A DNA stretch of 64,000 nucleotides from Anniella stebbinsi (Eukaryota; Chordata; Lepidosauria; Squamata; Anniellidae), in NCBI GenBank assembly GCA_029215795.1, contig JARDYH010000007.1:20619763-20683762 (forward strand). Reading direction: 5' to 3'. Under the pieces are notes generated by a model, which had not been told where the DNA came from, searched no databases, and was given only the letters and a program-made list of their open reading frames with translations. A program made the position numbers and the translations under genes. Below are positions 19,913-30,602 of this stretch, one piece after another. How positions within the stretch are numbered: position 1 is the first letter of the stretch; every line of letters begins with the position of its first letter.

Positions 19913-20500
19913 GATGTGTATCGTATCGGGTCTGATGTCCGATAACAAACCAATAAGGTCGTTATCGTACATCCGATGACTGATAATTATAATTTCCTTA
20001 GGTGGCTCTATCTGATCAGATCCAATATCCATATGTCCAATAACTATCGGACATATCAAATTTTTGGACCACCATTTCTGGTGTTTTCCCCCAATGCAAG
20101 CCTATGAGGAAAAACACTGGGCTGGCATTCCTTCCCTCCCCCCCACTCACGCTCCCGCCCCCCACTTGCGCTCCTTACCTGCTGCCGCCACCACTGCCGC
20201 TGCCACTGCCGCTGGTCCGTACTACTGCGATAAAGGCTTTCTGGCCTGTTCCTCAGTACAGAGATGCACTGACTCAGCATGTCTCTCTACTGAGGAACAG
20301 GCCAGAAAGTCTGTTTCACAGTAGTATGGACCAGTTGTGGTGGGGAAGGCCACAGGTAAGGAGCACGAATGGGGGGAAGGGAGGGAGGGGTCCCCAGGGG
20401 TCTCCCCTTACCTGTGGCATTCCCCACTGCCACCACCGGTCCGTGCTACTGCTAAACAGGTTTTCTGGCCTGTTCATCAGTACAGAAAAAATCAATCCAT
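19911..20500. mobile_element. GC-rich element related to the 20910 element, 3' part eroded
   Basis: Starts GGGATGTGTATCGTATCGGG and shares with the 20910-21623 element the layout of a GATC/TCGG-rich end, then 'caccatttctgg' and 'gcctatgaggaaaaaca', then a very GC-rich core with CCGCCACC-type repeats. It contains a long hairpin (20212-20334) and a third related segment at 20440-20490. The proline-rich frames here (up to 150 codons) are low complexity. No right terminus or TSD seen. Confidence 0.55.
20212..20334. repeat. Long hairpin, two arms of about 53 bp
   Basis: The left arm (20212-20264) contains GGCTTTCTGGCCTGTTCCTC. The right arm (20282-20334) contains GAGGAACAGGCCAGAAAGTC. The loop is 17 bp, with few mismatches. 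A third related segment with 'ttttctggcctgttcatcag' lies at about 20461-20480. Confidence 0.9.
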
Positions 20501-20828
20501 CATTTAGGAGGTTTAATCTGGCTGATGAGGCTCTAAAGAAAGCTTTTGAAAAATAAAAGCCATTGAAGAGACATTGGCAAATGTTATCATAAAGATGGTA
20601 AACCTATGTATGGGGCTTTACTACCTCAGACTGTAAGTATGGGCTCCTTTGGATGACAGCATATAGCACAAAATACCCACACATAGAAAACTAGGCATCA
20701 GTGAGAAGTTTTGTCTAGAACAGTTAATCCTGACATGCTAGTTTTCTGTGTAGAGGTTTCTTGGTTTGTATAGAGAAGCACCCAATCTTACTATCAGAAG
20801 GGTTAGAGACCAGACTCAAAGCAGGCAA

Positions 20829-21760
20829 TGGACCTGTTCAGACAACACACTAAACCATGGTTAGGCTGCTAATCCTTTTGCAACAAATGGTAAATAAGCA
20901 TGTTTAAACTAGGGGTGTGCACGGATCCCCCAGATCGGATTGGGACCCGGATTGGGACCTCCAATTTTGTCACGGATCAGATTGGACAAAATCGGAGGGC
21001 CCCCGGACCGGATCGAGTCCAATCCCGATCCAAAAATCGGAAATTTTTGGATCGGCCGCCATTTTTTCCTCATAGACTTGCATTGCAATGCAAGTCTATG
21101 AGGAAAAAATGGTGGCGGGTGGTTGAGGGGGGCCTAACTCCCTCCCCCCCAAGGCCGTCCGCTGTGGACGGCCCTGGCAGGTAAGCCCCCTCCCCTGCGC
21201 TCCCTACCCCCCTGGGGCCGTCCGCTTCCATCCGCTGGCTCCCGTGGGCGCCAGCGGATAGAAGTGGACAGCCCCGGGGGGGTAAGCCCCCTCCCCCCTG
21301 CCACTGCTTACCTTACAGGGACGTCCGCTCCCGTCCGGCGCCGGCTGCTACTGCCAGCGGGCTTTGCGGCCTGCTCTAGAGTGGCGCGCCCCTCCTCCCC
21401 TCCGCGTCCCCCCCCCGCTGGTGCCCGCCAATGGAAGCAGCGGTGGGTGCCAGCGAGCGCCCACCGATCCGCTGATCCATCCGAACCGGATCGGAACCTT
21501 TTCGGATCGGTTCGGATTGGATCGGCCGATCCAGCTGTCGGATCGGAAATCAGATAATTTATCCAATTTCCGTCTGGATCAGATTCGGATCGTGGATCGG
21601 ATCCGATCCAGTGCACATCCCTAGTTTAAACAGTGGCACTGTAGCCACCATGGCTGGGAATAGTTCACTCAGCACACTAAGCCATGGTTCGCATGATACG
21701 CTAAGCCATAATGTTTCATTTAAAATTCTTAACCACCGTGGCTTAACATGTCTAAACAAG
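20829..21760. mobile_element. Older foldback MITE interrupted by the 714-bp element
   Basis: 'gttcagacaacacactaaac' and 'catggttaggctgctaatcc' on the left, and 'cagcacactaagccatggtt' and 'cttaaccaccgtggcttaac' on the right, belong to one foldback element, the type also seen near 61209. The insertion at 20910-21623 splits it at GTTTAAAC. Exact outer ends not fixed. Confidence 0.5.
20910..21623. mobile_element. hAT-like non-autonomous element, 714 bp, GATC-rich, perfect 8-bp TSD
   Basis: Begins TAGGGGTGTGCACGGATCC and ends GATCCAGTGCACATCCCTA. Flanked by GTTTAAAC at 20902-20909 and again at 21624-21631. Both ends are crowded with CGGATC/GATCGG words; the centre has a hairpin ('catagacttgcattgcaatg' folding with 'gcaagtctatgag') and a C/G-rich core. 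Frames on both strands (86-102 codons) are Arg/Ser/Pro/Asp repeats produced by these words and are not treated as genes. 8-bp TSD and TAGGG ends point to hAT. Confidence 0.8.
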
Positions 21761-21860
21761 TCCGGACTTTTCAGTCCTGGTGCCTCGTCTATGGGACACC
21801 CTCCACTTATTCATTCACCAATCATCCACAGCATAGGTTTTTTGGTGACAGTTCAAGATG

Positions 21861-21990
21861 TGTCATCATCATCATCATCTTCACTGACTTTCAATGAACT
21901 TTGCTATTAGTTCTGATAGTAATGAACTGTTTCTTTTATTATCTGTTTAGCTCTGTTTTGGTGTGATGATGATGATGATGATGATTTTGT
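21861..21990. repeat. Short (CAT)n and (GAT)n runs
   Basis: (CAT/ATC) run near 21863-21880 and (GAT) run near 21964-21985, each about 6-7 units. Confidence 0.85.
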
Positions 21991-21999
21991 ATATGCTAT

Positions 22000-22290
22000 T
22001 AGCTGCCTCAGGAATCTTTGAGGCCAGTATTAATACTGAAATAAATAATAATACTTAAACGTATTATTTTCATTCCTACTCTCTCTTCTCCTCACATATC
22101 ACATTATTGCCGCCTTTCAGTGGAATCAGAAGACAGTTGGAAATTCTTCTCACTGAAGTGTGAGCAGTTAATCATTCAAATGGATATGACTATTTTATTT
22201 TATACGGAAGAATCCTCTTTTAAAAAAAGAGACAGTAGTCAATGAAAATAACACCTTGTCATACAAATAAAAGTAACATATGGACAGTTG

Positions 22291-22331
<41 letters not shown>

Positions 22332-22790
22332 TTGCCTTTAAGAAGAGCTTAGGGTTGAAAAGAATATGCTAAGAATGTCTGCCTTTCATTTTCAGTTGAT
22401 TTGTATTACACAGTAGGGCCTCATCTATAAAATATATATTTGATGACTTCCAGGAATTCCAGTTGGACTGCTGTTTTCATCCGAGTAACCTGCCTTAACT
22501 AATTTGAGGAATGGTAAATGTAGCTTGGCACCCAATAGTAAATTACTAATAAGAATACTCAAAAAATCAGACCATGAAAACTTGATTTCTTTAACGTGGT
22601 CCTGATATGAACATTTCCTTCCTTCTTTCCTCCTTTCCTAATAACTGCATTTTAGTCTTGTCTTAATATCGCCATCCTAGACTAGATATGCTTCCATCGA
22701 GCCTAGCAGGGCTTATCATTATGCTTCTAATCAACTGATAACCAGGTGATGTGCATGTTCCAACATGCCACACAGAACAAATGACCCCTA
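22000..22790. other. Unassigned sequence
   Basis: No gene or family seen apart from the GA microsatellite listed separately. Confidence 0.45.
22294..22329. repeat. (GA)18 microsatellite
   Basis: Uninterrupted GA dinucleotides. Confidence 0.97.
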
Positions 22791-22793
22791 GAA

Positions 22794-23114
22794 TAGGGTG
22801 ACCAGATAAAATCCAGGTCAGGGCTCCTGTAACTTTAACAGTTGTAGAGAAAAGGGAATTTCAGCCAGTGTTATTTGTATGCAATTAGTTCCTGGTGATA
22901 TTTCCTCTTCATCACAACTGTTAAAGTTGCAGGGGCTTCTGCCTTCTTTTGTATATGGTCACTCTAGTATAGTGCCTGCAACTTTAACTGTTGTGATGAA
23001 GAGGAAATATCACCAGGAACTAATTGCATACAAATGACACTGGCTGAAATTCCCTTTTCTCTACAACTGTTAAAGTTACATGAGCCCTGACCTGGATTTT
23101 ATTTGGTCAACCTA
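22794..23114. mobile_element. Dimeric foldback hAT-like MITE, copy D (321 bp)
   Basis: Starts TAGGGTGACCAGAT and ends TTTGGTCAACCTA. The interior is nearly identical to the copies at 10775 and 63212, including the internal terminus GGTCACTCTA and the arms 'cctgcaactttaactgttgt' and 'gaaattcccttttctctaca'. The flanks (CCCTAGAA left, TGCTCTTG right) do not match, so the duplication is lost or one end is altered. Confidence 0.8.
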
Positions 23115-24990
23115 TGCTCTTGTGAATCTGGACCCTTTGCATGCAAAACATATGCTGGGTTAGTAAACTGTGCAATGCTTTAAGACTGACTTCTTTCTCC
23201 TACCCAGGATGAAGGAAAGCAAGTCAGTCTACCTGTTAATAATCTCTGATTTATTTTGTAGGCTGGAACACAAATATCAAACATGCACTGCCATTGGATT
23301 TAAACTGTGGTTAATATTTAACCAGAAAACAGAGTTAGTTATTTGTTCATCTTGAATTCCAGTCAACAGGGAAGCAATCAGACAGTCATTCTTTATAAAA
23401 CACAATATCTTAAGGGGCTTCTTTGCGCAGATATGAAATAGTTAGGCTTAAACAAAAAGTAACGTTTGCATCAAAAGACATCTAATCAGCGCTGTAGTCA
23501 CTAGGGGTCACTGTTACAGTTTTTAGGATTTTAAAGTTTGCTGCTTCTATTGTTTATTCGATTTAATCTGATTTAACTTTCAAACTTTTATCGATGGGGG
23601 ACAAAAAAACCTATTAAACATTGTTGAATCTACAGCTACCCACAAACAAATCTTAGTTTAAAGCTTGTGTCTAGGGAAACGTATTCATTTTCTATTTATG
23701 CCACTAGAAAACTTCACCTGAAAGAAATATGAATGGTTCAGGAGGAAGACAGAATATAAAGATGAGTTGTGTGCCTGAGTCCCTAAAGGATGTGCTGGGC
23801 TGAGAATTTTCATTCAGTCCCTCCAAACTATGAATCAGATGGAGTCTTTGATTCTTGAAATAATCAGACACTGTCTCATCAGGATTCTTCACCTCAAACT
23901 GGAGCTGCAGGCACTTGAAAAGGAGAGAAAATGAGATTGAAGCACTGGACAGAGCAGGGCAAAACACTTTTAAGTGTTATTTACAGTCAGTCTTTGCTCA
24001 GTAGTAGATATCATTCTAACAAGAGGGTTTACAATAAGGAACACAATGGACTGACTAAATTTGAACATATTAATAATTTGGGGGAGGGAGATGAGAAGGG
24101 GATTGAGGTTTTGTGCAGCAACCATGCTGGTTTCTCAATCCAGCAGAATTTATGCAGACTGAGTTATCAGTGTTTAGTGGTGTGACAGACCCCATCAGCT
24201 GAATTATTAATTTGCCTGCCTTTATTAGAGATGTAATTTAGAATAGTGAGTATAAGGATCTGCTCTAGGTTGTTTTAATATTATTATTCTATTTTAAGGG
24301 GGATGAAGGAAGGCAAGCTATGGAAAAAAGTCCACCTTTTTGTTTGTCCTTTAGGACTTTTCAGACAATATTGTGTCCCGTGCCCTCTGAGGACATGGAT
24401 TGGGATGGGAAGGGAGGCCATAAACTGCATATCAGTAGAGATAGGTGAAGGATCCATCGCAATCAGAATAATTCCTTACCACTTAGTTTTCATTCCTGGG
24501 TAGGTAGTAACACTTAGAGGGTTACCTAAACTTTAGGTGCAGTCTGTAGTTCACACAACTATATGTGCATTCATTCAACATATGTACTGTGGTACACATG
24601 ACCTGTAATTTTTTGGAATGAATCCAGGATATTATGCATGCAAAACAAACACTGTATCACTGGGCTATGGCCCTTATCTAAGGTATGTTTAATACTTCCT
24701 TCTAGAATGTTAATGGTTCTTTGATTTGATACTGATATATTTATAATTTGCCCTGTAGGTGTTGTGACTTTTTCCATACCACTTACAACATTTTTTAATT
24801 GTTGTTTTCTTATTGGCATTAAGGTCCATCAATGTTTTACCAATGGCATTTTTTTCCTATGGAGAAATCCATGTCTCAATAATAATATTGTTTAAAAAAG
24901 AGAAAAGAAATGGAGACACATAGAGTGTTGTCAATTGTTTAAATTGTGTTATTTTAGGGATGTTGTGGGTGCCCAGCCAAGTCCAGAAAT
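23115..24990. other. Unassigned sequence
   Basis: Mostly non-repetitive AT-rich DNA with no clear family. It holds the candidate open segment at 23704-23967 (separate entry). Confidence 0.4.
23704..23967 (-). other. Possible decayed exon (unrecognised)
   Basis: A minus-strand frame of 87 codons without low complexity. Within it, a pyrimidine-rich tract ending in AG (about 23930-23913) precedes residues CLQLQFEVKNPDETVSDYFK, and a CAG|GTGAAG-like donor lies near the lower-coordinate end. The composition of the middle part is protein-like. I do not recognise a family, and the end of the frame is pyrimidine-rich, as in intron. Could be chance. Confidence 0.15.
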
Positions 24991-24994
24991 TTGA

Positions 24995-25405
24995 AATAAT
25001 AATAATAATTTTATTTATTTATTACCCACCTCTTCCTTGGGATCAAGGCAGGCAACAACACTGAATACAAAATTGTATAAAATACATAAAATTGATTAAA
25101 AGCAAATAAAACTCATACATTATTAAAATAACAATCAAACATCTTAAAATTCGACTGGGTAGGCCTGCCGGAAGAGATCATTCTTTAGGCTTTCTTAAAT
25201 TCAGGCAGACTGTTAAGTTGACGAATCTCTCCCGGCAGGCTATTCCAGTCTGGGAACAGCAGAAGAGAAGGTCCTCTGGGTGATGGTTGTCAGCCTAGTT
25301 TTTGCTGACTGGAGTAAATTCTTCCCAGGGGACCTGAGCGTTCAGGGTAGATTGTATGGGGGAAGGCGATCCTGCAGGTAACCTGGATCCAAACCATGTA
25401 GGTCT
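24995..25405 (-). mobile_element. L2-like LINE, 3' end with ORF2 C-terminal remnant
   Basis: On the minus strand it reads from 'tggatccaggttacctgcag' through a remnant of the ORF2 C-terminus ('ctattccagtctgggaacag' in plus orientation covers the conserved R-L-W-N region) to 'cctgccttgatcccaagg' and an (AAT)n tail at the low-coordinate end (24995-25012). It aligns by eye to the plus copy at 52585-53005. Frameshifts and an indel break the frame. Confidence 0.8.
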
Positions 25406-28060
25406 CCTGTTTAGACTCCCCCATATCTATCCCCAGACCCAGTTGGGTGCCTGTGGCACATTCATGGAATACCCACATGACTTGACAAGCTCCTGGCAGC
25501 CGTCCACCCCCCCCCCCATCCAGAGCCTTCATTATGCATGACAATGGAAGCTCCGGAAATTACAAAATTCCCCTGGTTGCATAATGGCAGCCGTAAAGAC
25601 CTCACTTACACAATGGGGAAATGCCCAATTTCCAGAGCCTGCAGTGTTGCATACAATGGAGGCTTTGAATGGGGCAAAATGTCAGGATCAGGAATCCTGT
25701 AGAACTTAACAATGTACATCAGGTATGGAATTTGCTGCTCCTACCCCATCCTTCTCACCTACCCCATTTAGTTTCTACACAGGATAACACTGAAACTTAA
25801 ACTGGGCATGTGTTCTATGTGTCATTTCATGTTCAACTCGTGGGGGAAGGTAATCAAATAAAAAGGATTTTCTTTTAAATGTGTATGCAACGGTTTCTGC
25901 AGATGCTTCTTACCAATGTGTTGGAAATCTAGAAAAAGTGTATTTGGAATGTCAATGACTGATTTCATGCTCTGTTTCCTGACACAGTAGACAGGTATAT
26001 GGGCATGTATAGTGTACTTGAATCTAATACTATTCCCTTGGTATCAGGCATTACTTTAGAACTGTCTTGGCTGTTGTTGTTGTTTTATTATTTTGCACAC
26101 AAGTGGCAAGACATGTGAGCAAGGAGTGTAATGGATCTATGTGTACCATATAGCAGTGTCCACCAGTTTAAGACTTTGAGGATCACAGGAGTTACCATTG
26201 GTGATATGTTCTGTGCAAGTTTCTCATTCCTCTGCTTAAACAAGCAGATGACCACCATGAAATGAAACATCACACAGTAATAATGCAAAAGCCTGCTACT
26301 GCATCTGACTGCTGATGTCTCCCTCTGTGCCTTTGGATGACCAGCTGGATTAGAGGAAAAGGAATAAGGAGCACTCAACCAAGCAACAGAACAAAAGATA
26401 AGTCTATCACACAGCAGCAGGTCATCTAAGGCCAAGCCTGGCTCCTTCCTCATGTGATTGGACAGTAAAACATTTTTGGGGGAAAGGAGGGCATGCTATT
26501 CCAGAGCTATACCATCTGTCAAAGAGGGTAGAAAGAGCCCAAATGTTGTTCTATTATTTTATTTAAGCTACCTTGGTGAGTCCTTCTGGATCTAATGTCT
26601 GGATGGATAGTGAATCCATACCACAATAATCAGCCATGCTTTAGTCTATGAAGGAAACTTGTGCAAATTATGCCCAAACATTTTTTCTCATATCTTAGGA
26701 TCTACAAGAGATAGAGACTTGCTATTTTTTAATCTGAAAGCCAGGAATCTGGGTAGCTACTGGTCTGAATCCACTTAGCTCCATGGTTACTGCACTAAAT
26801 GGTGGATCCCTCTTCTGTCTTTCTTTTAAACAATAAAGCTCAATTAATGAAAATGGGATTCAAGGAATAGTGGCCAGGAAGAGGGACACTCTAAGTCTGC
26901 TATCCAGACCAATCATTCAAAAGCCTGTAGTCGATTTATAAGGTACATGCATCTTATTTCTTGTGAAAAACACACACACCAGGAAGTACAGTGTGAAAAA
27001 TCAGTAACAGATTGCATGAAAAATTGCTGCTCTGGATGCATCCTTTATCATGGAAACACAATGAGTGTGATAATTCACCCTTAGGCGTTAGAGACGGCAA
27101 GAATGCTGACATGACATTTCAAGAACGGCTATGCCAGACAGGTCGGAATCTCCTTCTGTCTAAGCCCAGCTGTGAAGGCAGATGCTCCTAGGCTACTGTA
27201 CAGTTGGCTTCTTGCTGTGTTAACATCATTAGCAAAGGTTTTTTTTTCTTTTTAATAGGTCTTTACAATATGCACATCTGTTTCAAGAATTACACTAATA
27301 ACCAGTTAAGATCAGTATTATTAGAAATTTCTGCTTATCTCCATAGTTGTACTTTCTATTTGATGTTGCAAAGCAGACTCAGATTCAGAGCTTTTTTACA
27401 GAAGGGGATTATTGTGCACTCATCATCCCTTATAGTTGTTTATGAGTTCTTAAGATGATGACGTGACTCTCCAGTTTTGCTCAGTTTTTAAAGAGGACTG
27501 TCACAGTTTTTTTTAATAGATGGGGAAATGGAGTATTATTTATTCGCCTGAAAGAAAACAGTACTTGTGCAATTGCATTATTCTGCTATAGGAAAGTGCC
27601 ATCTAGAGTTTATGTGGTGGGAAAGCAGAAAAGGAAAAGCTCTTTGTGTAGAGCTCAGATCTCAATTCTGCGACAAAACCAAAATTAGATACAGCAGATT
27701 AACATTTCTGGATGAATGGGGAATTATTTAAAGCAAGGCCTGACCTTAAAATGGGGAAGATTCTAAATCTAGTTTTCTGTTCCCTTTCCTTGCCTGTAAA
27801 ACCCTGATCTTTCAGCAGGCACTCTGCAATTGTTAAAATGTAAGCAAGTTGCAATAGAGTCCATTGCATCTTCAAGCATTAAGTGATGACTGAGTGGATC
27901 AGCCACTACAGAGACAGAATATTCATATCTGGATTTGGATTGGGTTTACTTAAAAGTAGGAATCACTCAAACATGCCAAGTTCTCCATATTCAGGTAAAA
28001 AAAAGAACGAGAACTAAAAAAAAAAATGTGGAAGAAACCAAAACAGATCTGTTGATCCAT
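25406..28060. other. Unassigned sequence
   Basis: About 2.6 kb without a family I can name. A C-run lies at 25507-25517. The 121-codon minus frame at 26088-26453 has no recognisable domain. No gene called. Confidence 0.4.
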
Positions 28061-28065
28061 ACTCA

Positions 28066-28311
28066 GGGTTTTGAGTGCTTTGCTCTTAAAAGTCCAGGAC
28101 TATAACTTTGAGAATTCAACCATGTTAGTACTGAATCAGGGCCACCACTGCTTTTTCGTTTCCTTGCAGGTTCCTCATCTTTAACAATTACAGGACATGC
28201 AGATACAACATGGTCTTCCCCACGTTGGTAATAACTGCACCCATTAAATTTGGCTGGTGCTGATGGGTGAGATTTTTTTTGTGTCTGATCAGGATTTACC
28301 AGGATTTGCAA
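28066..28311 (-). other. Coding-like ORF fragment, unrecognised
   Basis: An 82-codon minus frame with varied, protein-like composition, including 'NGCSYYQRGEDHVVSACPV' (Cys/His spacing loosely like a small zinc-binding motif) followed by a basic stretch ARKRKSS. It ends at a TGA next to the Harbinger-like element at 28318. It could be the tail of a processed pseudogene or a transposase scrap. No family is recognised and no poly(A) follows it. Confidence 0.15.
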
Positions 28312-28317
28312 ACTTTT

Positions 28318-28881
28318 GGCTCATCTCTACCTGCAGGCCTTCCAGGACAGGAGGAGAGGATCTCGGGTTTTACAGCTTCAAGGATCATCCCACAGGGTGC
28401 ATATGCCAGCACAACGTCCTGGAAATCAAGAGGGATGTTCCTGGTGCAGTGGGGTTTTTTTTAAAAAGAAGGGAATGGTTTGCGCAATTCCATGGGCATG
28501 ATCCTGTACCAAAGTTAAGTTTAAAGGAGGGGGAAGCCTTCAAATTCAGCACTGCAGCATGCTGAGAGCCATCCCGGGGATGGCACAAATGCTGCCCCCC
28601 CACCTCCAATTGGCATGGAATCCCCCCACAGCTCTGTGACCATTTGAAGCACCCCACTACTTATGGGGAGGTGGGAGGACCCAGGAGCCTGTGCCACACT
28701 GCTCATGGTCCTTGCGGTTGTCCTGGGACTGTGGGAAAAATGAGGATAAGTGGAATCCCAGTTGTCCTGGGACAACTGAGAGGTCATCCCTGGTTGGCCC
28801 CGGGATCAGCTGTGCATCATTTGGACTCACAGGGACTATGTCAAGCTGACCCCAGGATAAACTTCTGGTGTAGGCATGCCC
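28318..28881 (-). mobile_element. Harbinger-like MITE, 564 bp, copy 1
   Basis: The ends GGCTCATCTCTACCTGCAGG (left) and GTGTAGGCATGCCC (right) are inverted. Flanked by TTT at 28315-28317 and 28882-28884, a 3-bp TSD. The entire element matches 43108-43676 in reverse complement ('gcagccatcc'-type core, 'cagttgtcctgggacaactg', 'ggtcatccctggttg'). No intact ORF. A 3-bp duplication fits PIF/Harbinger, whose usual target is TWA; TTT departs from that. Confidence 0.7.
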
Positions 28882-28884
28882 TTT

Positions 28885-29470
28885 ATATTCAGGAGAGAAG
28901 GATTTTGAGATTTAAAACAAACAAACAGCAAATGTGTGAGGGAGAAAGTGAAATTTACAGACTTGTTAATTTGAGTGGATTCTTTTTTTAATTTTCTTTT
29001 TTTAAAAAATACAGACTGAACAACATTGTCCACATCCCTAGTAGTCATATACAGTATAATGATGCTTTTTAAAGACCCCTCAAAGTGTTATCAAAAATGG
29101 AGAGAGGGTTTTTTCTCTCTCTCCTCATGCCACTCACTGATTCTTATATTGTAGTTTTTTTCCATAGGAGCTCAGGAACAAATTGATTTTTAAAGAGTTC
29201 TCATGCAGCCCTCCCCAGTGGACACCGTTGTCACTCAGCTGTTCAGAAGTCGTTGCCCATGGCTTCAGGGACTGCTCTACTCTTGCCTCTCTCTTTATTG
29301 TCCTCTTGAACTCCAAGAACAAAGTGCCAGAAAGCAAAACTTGTGTCCTTTGAATACAGGATTTAAAATGAAGAGAAATCACTTTAAAATGATATCTGTC
29401 TTATATCCCATAGTAGATGGAGCCTGAAATGTTTGGATCTTCATTTCTTTTCCTTAATCGAAAAGCTCTG
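28885..29470. other. Unassigned sequence
   Basis: Nothing recognised; short CT runs around 29113-29124. Confidence 0.4.
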
Positions 29471-29477
29471 GCCTTAA

Positions 29478-29530
29478 TAGAGAGCTGTGGCTATTGGGCT
29501 GTATATAAATGTAATAAATACATAAATATT
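29478..29530 (+). mobile_element. LINE 3' tail ('ggctattgggctgtatataa' type)
   Basis: Contains 'agagctgtggctattgggct' and 'gtatataaatgtaataaata', the terminal block also found at 32815, 37012, 37385, 46990 and 61105. Only the last 50 bp are present. Confidence 0.6.
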
Positions 29531-29878
29531 GTTAGCACGAGGTATTATAGAAACAGGTGGGTGGAAGGGGTTAGGGTACTTAATGAATAGTTCAGTTGTG
29601 TAAGGTGACTTGAAACCAAAGATAAATTGAATGTCCCATTAGGGCACAATTAACTGGCAGTGGACCCCACTGGGAGATTTTTGCTTTTGTTGCAGATTGA
29701 TTTTTAATTTTGGAAGCTGGAAAAAAAAATGACTTCATGATTGTGGACATTTCTGTTACCATATCTTTGAATTGTCTTCATGAAAATAAGTAGTGAGGAA
29801 CCTACTGAAATTTATGCATAACTAATCACTTTCCAGCTGCTATTTGAGCAATATTGTTTATACCGATCGTCATTTGCC

Positions 29879-29916
29879 CAAGATGTGCATATTGCAGCCA
29901 CAATATGCACATCTTG
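29879..29916. repeat. Perfect 16-bp stem hairpin
   Basis: CAAGATGTGCATATTG and CAATATGCACATCTTG pair perfectly around a 6-nt loop (CAGCCA). No T-run follows that would suggest a terminator-like role. Confidence 0.93.
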
Positions 29917-29921
29917 TCATT

Positions 29922-29922
<1 letters not shown>

Positions 29923-29951
<29 letters not shown>
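29923..29951. repeat. (AG)n microsatellite
   Basis: About 14 uninterrupted AG units just downstream of the perfect hairpin. Confidence 0.97.
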
Positions 29952-29953
<2 letters not shown>

Positions 29954-30074
29954 AAATCTACAAGCCACACACAACTCTCCCTGCTGGTGCATTACAGATT
30001 CCGCAGTTCAAACTGTTCGAAATTTGATGACCTTTCAGTCCATTGAGGATTTCTCCCACATCCCTAAGTGTAAT

Positions 30075-30261
30075 GTGTTTGGCCCTTGGGACAGATTAGG
30101 GGATCTGATAGTATAATGCCCACCCTGCTGACTATCATTCTCCCTGGCTGATGGAGATGGTCACTCGGATTTGGTGTTGAGGACTCCCAGGAAGATAGTT
30201 CTTGGGGACCTTAACGTACATGTTGAGGCCATTGGATTCAGGTGGGCTTGTTTAATACTCT
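30075..30261 (+). mobile_element. L2-like LINE endonuclease (APE) fragment
   Basis: Two frames together show the conserved APE-endonuclease block. One frame has a Y-x-x-x-P-A-D-Y-H-S-P segment (about 30112-30140). The next has the catalytic-region motif VLGDLNVHVE (usual form LGDFNxH) at about 30198-30227. A frameshift between them shows decay. The fragment stops where the 30262 element begins. Confidence 0.72.
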
Positions 30262-30602
30262 GGGCAGAATCCAATGGAGCACCCCCACATTCTATTACTC
30301 ACCACCAATTATATCACACAAGCGGCCCTCAACAGTGTGCACAATGTTGATTTAGTGCTTCCGGGGCATCCCCAAACAAGCAAAAAAACACTTCTATCTG
30401 GAAGGAAGCAGATCAATGGAGTGCACATAAGGGAGCTCAGCTGATCTGCCTCCTCCCAGAAACAAGTGCCAGTACTCATTTCAAGGCTTGCCCTAGGAAG
30501 TGCTAAATCTCCCTTCTGTAAGAGGTGGGACTCACTTCTGTAATGGAATTAGTAGAGCAGAAGGAAATCAGGGGGGCAGAAACACCCCATTGGATTCTGC
30601 CC
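30262..30602. mobile_element. TIR element, 341 bp, perfect 16-bp TIR, 3-bp TSD
   Basis: The ends GGGCAGAATCCAATGG (30262-30277) and CCATTGGATTCTGCCC (30587-30602) are perfect inverted repeats. Flanked by TCT on both sides (30259-30261 and 30603-30605). It lies directly against the LINE endonuclease fragment. No ORF of note. The 3-bp TSD suggests a PIF/Harbinger-like or related class. Confidence 0.75.

Noticed and set aside
20104..20556. 150-codon proline/leucine-rich frame
   Set aside because: Produced by CCGCCACC-type repeats and a hairpin in the GC-rich element; other frames over the same bases are equally open.
21264..21624. Several overlapping Arg/Ser/Asp/Pro frames on both strands
   Set aside because: Caused by repeated GGATCGG and CCGATCC words, which are open in many frames; no start or splice context.
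26088..26453. 121-codon minus frame
   Set aside because: No domain, no signal peptide, no splice context and Cys/Trp-rich chance-like composition.
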